From Rufibacter latericius (GTDB lineage Bacteria > Bacteroidota > Bacteroidia > Cytophagales > Hymenobacteraceae): a stretch of 64,000 bases of DNA. The notes below the pieces were generated by a model that was not told the DNA's origin, did no database searches, and worked only from the letters and a program-made list of their open reading frames with translations. A program made the translations under genes and the position numbers. This document shows positions 58,731-64,000 of the stretch, in pieces. How positions within the stretch are numbered: position 1 is the stretch's first letter; each line of letters begins with the position of its first letter. Location: positions 124,001-188,000 of the forward strand of contig NZ_RJJD01000004.1 in assembly GCF_003721515.1 (NCBI RefSeq). Direction: 5' to 3'.

Positions 58731-61610
58731 CTACTCTACCGATGGCCGGGAAGTGGTGGACGTGGTCTTTACTTTCAATACGGCTGGTTTTACGCCGCTG
58801 CCAGAGGCTTTCAGGGTGATCTCCCCGGCTTCCTTGGTGGTTTGGATGATGATCTGGGCCAGGCCGTTGAACAGCTTCCGTTTCCAGGGAGCCGCCGGCG
58901 TGAACACCTGGATGGTGCCCGGATTGGTGTTCACGTTATCCCAATCGTTCTTCTTAGGGATGGGTGTGGCCACGATATCTACCGTGTTAGCACCCGCTTT
59001 GAGTAAGGATGGATGTAACTTGAAGACATTCCCCTCGGGGCTTTCTTTCAGGTCTTTTGCCAGTTCTTTGCCGTTCACATAAATGGTTTGCTCCCTACCG
59101 ATGCTCTTGTAAAAGAAGGTGACCTCTGAGCCCGCAAAATCAGCGGGAAGTTCGAAGGTGCCTCGGTGCAGATAGGCCGGGCTTAGGTTTTTGTAGTCCC
59201 TGGAAGCGAAAGCGTCTTTCCAGGTGGCATCTGCAGGACCAGAAACAGCTTGCTTCCCATTCTCTAGGTTAGCCACTGGCATTTCTTTCAGGTTGGTGAT
59301 GCTGATAGCCTGTATCTCTTCTATGAACTTGTCTTTCTCCAGCGAGGTAGGGTCTCCGTTGCCCACACCTATGATCTTGCCGGGGCCAGTGAGCGTAAAG
59401 GTAATCTCGTTTCCGGCGGTAGGTACGGCTAATCGGTTTTTGTCTTCTACTGAGACGGTAATCACGGCCAGGTCTTCACCGTTGGCGAAAAGGGAGGTTT
59501 TGTGCGGAGTGAGTTTCACCGAGGCCGGTGCCCCCGTGGTTTTTACATTTTCGGTGAGTACTTTTTTGCCGTTCTTGTAGCCAATGGCTTCTAGGGTACC
59601 GGGAGCGTACGGTACTTTCCACTCCAGGTGCGAGTTGACCTTCATTTGTTTGCGACCCAGGCTTTTTTTGTTTAGGAACAGCTCCACCTCCTCACAGTTG
59701 CTGTACGCCCACACGTCCATCTCTTTGCCTTCCTGACCCTGCCAGTTCCAGTGGGGCAGCAGGTGTAAGGTGGGTTGGTCTGACCACCACGACCGGAGGT
59801 AATACACGTTGTCCTTCGGGAAACCACAGTTGTCCATCATCCCAAAATAGGAAGTCACCGACGGCCAGCCGTGCGGCGTGGGTTCACCACGGTAGTCGAA
59901 ACCCGTCCAGATGAACATGCCGGCGAGCCACGGGCGGTTGGCGTAAAAGGTCCAGCCTTCTTCTATAGAGTAAAAGCTGGGGCGAGGTTTCCGGTCATAG
60001 GCGGCCTGGTAATGCTTCTCCTGATCGGTGACGTACACGCCCCGGGTAGCGAAGGTGGAGCCCTCCTCGGTGCCCATGCCGGGCTGGTTCGGGAAGCGTT
60101 GGTAGTGCGCCTCAATGTTGCCGTTGCCCAGGTAATTGTAGCCCATTACCTCCAGCACATCAGAGATGCCGCTGCCAAAGCCCCCGCTGATGCCCGCCGA
60201 GACAGCCCGGGTAGAATCGAGGCTCTTCACATACTGTTGCATGGTGGTGGCAATGCGCGCGCCAATGATGCTGTTTTCAATGGCCCATTCCTCGTTCCCG
60301 ATGGACCAACTGATGATGCTGGGGTGGTTGCGATCCCGCAGGATCAGGTTCTTAAGGTCATACTGCATCTGGAAGTTGGTACCCATCAGGCGGTTCTCGT
60401 CTATTACCAACATGCCCAGGCGGTCGCAGGCTTCCAGCAATTCTGGGGTAGGAGGGTGGTGCGAGCAGCGGTAGGCATTAGAGCCCATGGCTTTCAGTTG
60501 TTTGATGCGCCAGTATTGCAGTTCATCGGGGAGGGCGGTGCCCACGCCGGCGTGGTCCTGGTGGTTGTTGGTGCCTTTCAGTTTCACGTGTTTGCCGTTC
60601 AGGAAGAAGCCTTCCTTGGCATCGAACCGGATAGTCCTGATCCCGAAGTTGGTTTCGTAGCGATCTACTTCCTGGTTTCCTTCTACCACGGTGGTCACCA
60701 GTTTATACAGGTACGGGTTCTCCAAATTCCAAAGCTTAGCGTTGGTCACCGGCAGTTCTATCGGAATCTCCTGGGTTTGGGAAGGGGCCAGTTTTAGGTT
60801 CTCCTGCCGTTTGGTAGTAATGGTTTTGCCCCCCGCGTCTACAATGGTCTGCACCAGCGCGAAAGATTTGGCCGCCTTGCCTTCGTTTATGATAGAGGTC
60901 TTTGTGGTCACATTGGCATTGGCGTTGTTTACCTGGCTCGTCACGAAAGTACCGTTGGGGGCTACGTGCAAGGGCTCTGTTTTGGAAAGCCACACGTGCC
61001 GGTAAATACCGGCTCCCTCGTAGTACCAACCTTCTTCCATGGTGGCGTCTACCCGAACGGCCACTACGTTGTTGCCGCCATAGTTGAGGATATCAGAGAG
61101 GTCGTAGCGGATGCCGTTGTACCCGCTGGGCTCCTGACCCAGGTAATGGCCGTTTACCCAAACCTGCGCGTTCCGGAAAACGCCGTCAAATTCTATGGCG
61201 ATTCTGCGGCCCAAATCGGTGGCAGGAACGGTGAAGGATTTCCGGTACCAGCCCACGCTTTTATCTGGGAAGTTGCGCCCAATGGCCTTGAACCCGTGGC
61301 TGAAGCTGGCCTGCGGACTGAAATCCTGTTCCACAGCCCAGTCATGCGGCAGGTCTAGTTTCCGCCAGGCACGGTCATCGAATTTGGCATCAGCGGGGCC
61401 GTCTCCGTAGCCCGCTTTGGCCAGGTAAGAAAAGTAGCTGGTGCCGTGGTTGAAGTCTTTTTTGGCGTCAGAAGGATGCCCAAACGAGAAGCGCCAGTTG
61501 AAGTCCATCAGCAGCCGTTCCCGCTTTCCCGGGGTGCGGTCCTGGGCTTGCGCCACTAGTTGCAGAAGGCATAAGATACTTACCAGAAGATGTCTCTTGA
61601 AGAAATGCAT
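58731..61610 (-). CDS. GH2 beta-galactosidase-like hydrolase, exported
   Basis: A 959-residue protein begun at the ATG at 61610 for the signal HLLVSILCLLQLVAQAQ. Domain order: jelly-roll sugar-binding domain at about 45-200 (DFNWRFSFGHPSDAKKDF, DLPHDWAVEQDF), immunoglobulin-like domain, TIM-barrel at about 305-580 with acid/base Glu in ISWSIGNEEWAIE and nucleophile Glu in FDYRGEPTPHGW, then DUF4982-type and further beta domains. It cleaves beta-galactosides or related plant or algal glycans in the periplasm. No PUL partners lie next to it, so the substrate is open. Confidence 0.9.
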   Translation of the reverse strand: MHFFKRHLLVSILCLLQLVAQAQDRTPGKRERLLMDFNWRFSFGHPSDAKKDFNHGTSYFSYLAKAGYGDGPADAKFDDRAWRKLDLPHDWAVEQDFSPQASFSHGFKAIGRNFPDKSVGWYRKSFTVPATDLGRRIAIEFDGVFRNAQVWVNGHYLGQEPSGYNGIRYDLSDILNYGGNNVVAVRVDATMEEGWYYEGAGIYRHVWLSKTEPLHVAPNGTFVTSQVNNANANVTTKTSIINEGKAAKSFALVQTIVDAGGKTITTKRQENLKLAPSQTQEIPIELPVTNAKLWNLENPYLYKLVTTVVEGNQEVDRYETNFGIRTIRFDAKEGFFLNGKHVKLKGTNNHQDHAGVGTALPDELQYWRIKQLKAMGSNAYRCSHHPPTPELLEACDRLGMLVIDENRLMGTNFQMQYDLKNLILRDRNHPSIISWSIGNEEWAIENSIIGARIATTMQQYVKSLDSTRAVSAGISGGFGSGISDVLEVMGYNYLGNGNIEAHYQRFPNQPGMGTEEGSTFATRGVYVTDQEKHYQAAYDRKPRPSFYSIEEGWTFYANRPWLAGMFIWTGFDYRGEPTPHGWPSVTSYFGMMDNCGFPKDNVYYLRSWWSDQPTLHLLPHWNWQGQEGKEMDVWAYSNCEEVELFLNKKSLGRKQMKVNSHLEWKVPYAPGTLEAIGYKNGKKVLTENVKTTGAPASVKLTPHKTSLFANGEDLAVITVSVEDKNRLAVPTAGNEITFTLTGPGKIIGVGNGDPTSLEKDKFIEEIQAISITNLKEMPVANLENGKQAVSGPADATWKDAFASRDYKNLSPAYLHRGTFELPADFAGSEVTFFYKSIGREQTIYVNGKELAKDLKESPEGNVFKLHPSLLKAGANTVDIVATPIPKKNDWDNVNTNPGTIQVFTPAAPWKRKLFNGLAQIIIQTTKEAGEITLKASGSGVKPAVLKVKTTSTTSRPSVE

Positions 61611-61973
61611 ACCGTGATTCAATTCTGTTTCGGGTAGAGGAATGAAGTAAAAAGGAACAGGTGAAGGTATGCAGTTCCACCCACTTCTTTTCCGCTTATT
61701 TTAACAGACTTTAGTCGATTCTTAACAGACTTCCAGAAAGCAGGCCTAAAACGGATGTTCGAAACTCTTGCCTAAAACTTAAAATTCCCTTCTCTATGAT
61801 TTGCCCAATCGATGGTTTGAAGGGATGAGCAAAGCTTCTAAAGGTTAAAAAGCCTCCATCCGCTTTCGGCCTGGTTTGGGAAAAACAGGCCGAAAGCGGA
61901 TGGAGGCTTGAATTGGTAAAACTGTAAACTTGGGGACCAGTCTTAATTCTTCTAATCTAAAGGCTGTTTGTTA
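61611..61973. other. 363-bp non-coding region with a very long hairpin
   Basis: There is no gene here. It contains the GH2 promoter side (minus strand), a degenerate half-copy of the dispersed palindrome at about 61720-61753 (ACAGACTTCC then AGAAAGCAGGCCTAAAACGG) and the 24-bp perfect hairpin at 61850-61909. Confidence 0.55.
61850..61909 (-). terminator. 24-bp perfect hairpin, terminator of the NADP oxidoreductase gene; palindrome family copy 17
   Basis: The 24-base arms at 61850-61873 and 61886-61909 are exact reverse complements with a 12-nt loop GTTTGGGAAAAA. The inner part (TTCGGCCTGGTTT...AAACAGGCCGAA) matches the dispersed palindrome family, while the outer 10 bp (AGCCTCCATC) extend it. 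On the minus strand it is followed by TTTTTAACC, a proper T tract, 65 bp after the oxidoreductase stop. Confidence 0.85.
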
Positions 61974-62573
61974 TTACTTTAACTGAATCAGGTTTAGCCC
62001 AGGTAACGAACCGCCAGGAAACTGCTGCAGTTTGGCAGCTTCAGCAAGAGTACCCAAGTCAACCCCGGCAAAACCAAGCCGGGTAATGAGCTCCAGCACA
62101 GTTCCCTTAGCGCCTTGATCATCTCCGGAATAGAAAACCACCCGGTTCCCGTCTGCTTCCTGGGGGCTAGCGGCAAGTAAAGAATGCAGAATGGTATTGA
62201 AGGCTTTCACCACCCTGGCCCCGGGTACTAAATTGGCTACCACCTGGCTGGAGGGCTGTCCGTTTAAAGGAGCGGGAACAAAGCCCGGCAATACCGGATT
62301 GGTAGCGTCTATCACCAGTTTGCCCTCCCAGGTAGGAACTGTTGAAACGGCTTTTTCTATCTGCGGCCAGGTCACTGATAAAAACACGATGTCAGCCGCA
62401 GCAGCTTCTTGGACTGTGCCGGCTTTGATGCCGTGGCCAATCTCCTCCACCGCTGCCTGTAAGGTCTCTGGCCCGCGACTGTTGCTGATGATTGTGTCAT
62501 ACCCGGCTCTGGCAGCGTGCTGCGCGAAGGCTAACCCTATTTTACCTGCTCCTATAATTCCTATGCTTGCCAT
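61974..62573 (-). CDS. NADPH-dependent F420-reductase-like oxidoreductase
   Basis: A 199-residue Rossmann-fold protein: SIGIIGAGKIGLAFAQHAARAGYDTIISNSRGPETL gives the dinucleotide-binding start, followed by ADIVFLSVTWPQIEKAV, GKLVIDATNPVLPGF and GARVVKAFNTILHSLLAAS. The family is related to F420-dependent NADP reductases, but most non-archaeal members do not use F420. It should bind NADPH; the substrate is unknown. It is a single gene with a strong hairpin after it. Upstream 239 bp hold palindrome copy 18 and the promoter. Confidence 0.88.
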   Translation of the reverse strand: MASIGIIGAGKIGLAFAQHAARAGYDTIISNSRGPETLQAAVEEIGHGIKAGTVQEAAAADIVFLSVTWPQIEKAVSTVPTWEGKLVIDATNPVLPGFVPAPLNGQPSSQVVANLVPGARVVKAFNTILHSLLAASPQEADGNRVVFYSGDDQGAKGTVLELITRLGFAGVDLGTLAEAAKLQQFPGGSLPGLNLIQLK

Positions 62574-62618
62574 GGTTTCTGGTTTTATTGGTTGACGGTT
62601 TTAATAGTTGAATGAAGG

Positions 62619-62655
62619 GTTTTTGAAGCTGTTTTCCTGAAAATGGTTAAAAAGC
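62619..62655. repeat. intergenic palindrome, degenerate copy 18
   Basis: GTTTTTGAAGCTGTTTTCC followed by TGAAAATGGTTAAAAAGC. The core CTGTTTTCCTGAAAA is close to consensus. It is located between two minus-strand genes, upstream of the oxidoreductase. Confidence 0.5.
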
Positions 62656-62812
62656 AATTCTCAGCATAAGCGTTTCCCTGGACAGATTCTCCCTTCAAGA
62701 AAAGAATCCGTGTTAATCAACTGTATTGCCATTTACCCAAAAGGTCCTTCCAGGAGCACAAAAAGGTTAGGTGATTATGGAATAATGCCGGGGAAAGGCC
62801 TGTGTCTTTCGC

Positions 62813-63688
62813 TTAATCAGGATACACAATCTGGCCGTACTTGCCGTTGAAGAAATCACGGTAGGCTTCGGCGATCTCGGCTTTGCTGTTCATCACGAAC
62901 GGACCTTCGGCCACAATGGGTTCCTGGTAGTGTTCGCCCCCGAAAAGGATAACGTCAATGGCTTCGGCGGAAGGGTTGGTCAGTTCAATGATGCCTTCCT
63001 GGCGGTCAAATTCCAGGAACTCACCGGCGTGGTAAGGCGTGTCATTGAGCACTGAGTTACTTTCCAGTAAGAAGGCGGCGTACTCCTGTGCGGGTGTGGT
63101 GTCCAAGGAAAACGTTTGGCCAGCTTCCAGGTGCAGGTGGTAGATGAACTGCTCTGAATAGCTCGGGATTTGGGAAACCATTTCACCGTACTTTCCGGCA
63201 ATCACTTTGATCCAGCCTCGGTTCTGGTCCAGCGCTTTCTGCGGCACGTCTTCGGCCTGGATGGCCAAATATTCCGGGGCTTCGACTTTGTTTCTGGACG
63301 GAAGGTTCACCCAGAACTGCAGGCTGTGCGTGGTGCGGCTATCTTCCTGCGGATCGGGGTTCAGGTTCTCGTCATGGATGATGCCGTTTCCTGCTTTCAT
63401 CCACTGGATTCCGCCCGAGGTGACCTTGGCGTGGTGTCCGGCGCTGTCAAAGTGCTCGTCTTCGCCCTGCAGCAAATAGGTAAGCGTGGCAATGCCTCTG
63501 TGCGGGTGGGCGCCGGTGCCGGTTTTCATGCGAGGGGCATCTTCATCGTGGACCTTTGGGGCAATGTGGTCCAGGAACACGAACGGACCCACGGCCTGAG
63601 CGTAACGGTTAGGCAGAATGCGGTAGATGGTTAAATCCCCGATATCGGCGCGTTGGCCTCTGGTAGAGAAACTCACTTGCTTTTTCAT
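62813..63688 (-). CDS. pirin-family protein
   Basis: A 291-residue bicupin pirin. The metal-site motifs are HPHRGIATLTYLLQGEDEHFDS (His, His, His) and SGGIQWMKAGNGIIHDE (Glu), as in bacterial pirins. The N-terminus STRGQRADIGDLTIYRILPN is typical. Pirins bind iron; some are quercetin dioxygenases or redox-sensitive regulators, and the role here is open. It lies 151 bp from the truncated Crp/Fnr-type gene on the same strand, a common neighbour of stress-type genes. Confidence 0.92.
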   Translation of the reverse strand: MKKQVSFSTRGQRADIGDLTIYRILPNRYAQAVGPFVFLDHIAPKVHDEDAPRMKTGTGAHPHRGIATLTYLLQGEDEHFDSAGHHAKVTSGGIQWMKAGNGIIHDENLNPDPQEDSRTTHSLQFWVNLPSRNKVEAPEYLAIQAEDVPQKALDQNRGWIKVIAGKYGEMVSQIPSYSEQFIYHLHLEAGQTFSLDTTPAQEYAAFLLESNSVLNDTPYHAGEFLEFDRQEGIIELTNPSAEAIDVILFGGEHYQEPIVAEGPFVMNSKAEIAEAYRDFFNGKYGQIVYPD

Positions 63689-63839
63689 GGCGGTATCGTT
63701 TTTAGAGTTTTAGAAGGGCTTTTCATTTCCCCCTTCGGAACAATACAAAGGTGCAGCAAACACCCTCCTCTCAACGATGATGTAGGATAAAATAAACCGT
63801 TGACAAATGTCAACAATCCTAGGACAGGGGCGTGCTGCC

Positions 63840-64000
63840 TTACAGCGCCTGCTGTTTCCGGATGCGGCTCAGGGTTTCTTTGGTGATGCCCAGGTACGAG
63901 GCAATGAGGTGCTGCGGAAAGCGCTGCAGAAACTCGGGATAGCAGTCCACGAACTCGGCGTACCGTTTCTCGGCGGAGAAGCTGATAGCAGCGTTGATTC
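63840..64000 (-). CDS. Crp/Fnr-type transcriptional regulator, C-terminal fragment (cut by window edge)
   Basis: The last 53 codons of a minus-strand gene, ending at TAA 63842-63840. They read SFSAEKRYAEFVDCYPEFLQ, then RFPQHLIASYLGITKETLSRIRKQQAL. The helix-turn-helix QHLIASYLGITKETLSRIR and the preceding SAEKRYxEF are those of Bacteroidota Crp/Fnr-like regulators with an N-terminal cyclic-nucleotide-binding-type domain. That domain lies outside the window. It may regulate the pirin gene downstream on the same strand (151-bp gap), but this is a guess. Confidence 0.85.
   Translation of the reverse strand, partial: INAAISFSAEKRYAEFVDCYPEFLQRFPQHLIASYLGITKETLSRIRKQQAL

Noticed and set aside
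59871-60797. Open frame of 308 codons opposite the GH2 gene
   Set aside because: Antisense artefact of GC-biased third positions; the GH2 catalytic motifs fall in the minus-strand frame here.
1-64000. CRISPR arrays, tRNA, rRNA, insertion sequences, prophage
   Set aside because: I read the gaps for regular direct repeats, cloverleaf signatures and transposase-like frames and found none; the repeats present are dispersed palindromes, not arrays.

Overview
The window looks like chromosome of a free-living Bacteroidota bacterium, most likely order Cytophagales, family Hymenobacteraceae (Rufibacter/Pontibacter-like). The family is inferred from protein style, not from a search. The evidence is a SusC/SusD pair, a Por (type IX) secretion sorting tail on a chitinase, many lipoproteins with short Cys lipoboxes, near-absence of Shine-Dalgarno sequences, and roughly 50% GC coding DNA. 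I see no rRNA, tRNA, CRISPR array, insertion sequence or prophage. About 50 protein genes cover almost all of the DNA. Two are cut by the window edges: a DUF349-type protein at the left end and a Crp/Fnr-type regulator at the right end.

Layout. 0-2.6 kb: DUF349 fragment, the ABC-F translation factor EttA, and a small lipoprotein. 3.3-12.3 kb: a chitin utilisation locus with a secreted GH18 chitinase bearing a sorting tail, SusC, SusD, a surface lipoprotein whose GH18 domain has lost its catalytic residues, and a second GH18 chitinase. 12.4-20.3 kb: proline iminopeptidase-like lipoprotein, FabF-like synthase, esterase-like hydrolase, YceI, M1 aminopeptidase, YjjX. 20.4-24.1 kb: an overlapping pxpB-pxpC-pxpA 5-oxoprolinase operon ending in an NRAMP-fold transporter. 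24.4-33 kb: M16 peptidase, TonB-dependent receptor-like protein, orphan PAS histidine kinase. 33.5-52.3 kb: mostly minus-strand accessory and housekeeping genes. They include a dihaem cytochrome c with a cupin, small stress/house-cleaning families (RibD-type reductase, DUF1801, YciI, VOC), MtfA-like peptidase, AraC regulator with aldo/keto reductase, three class C beta-lactamase-fold hydrolases, GH140-type hydrolase and a MATE exporter. 52.4-64 kb: Ca2+/H+ antiporter, a GH15 plus SDR dehydrogenase pair, two orphan lipoproteins in AT-rich DNA, a GH2 beta-galactosidase, an F420-type NADP oxidoreductase, pirin and the Crp/Fnr fragment.

Two things stand out. First, the intergenic spaces hold about 19 copies of one imperfect palindrome of about 36-40 bp. 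The outline is CGTTTT-(4-6 variable)-CTGTTTT-centre-AAAACAG-(4-6 complementary)-AAAACG, and the variable arm changes from copy to copy while usually staying complementary. A second, related set of terminator hairpins shares the arm AGCCCGGAAAC. Second, the chitin locus places a pseudo-GH18 (active-site DGxDxDxE changed to DGINVYLN) directly after SusD, where a surface glycan-binding protein is expected. It is therefore probably a chitin-binding protein built from a dead chitinase.
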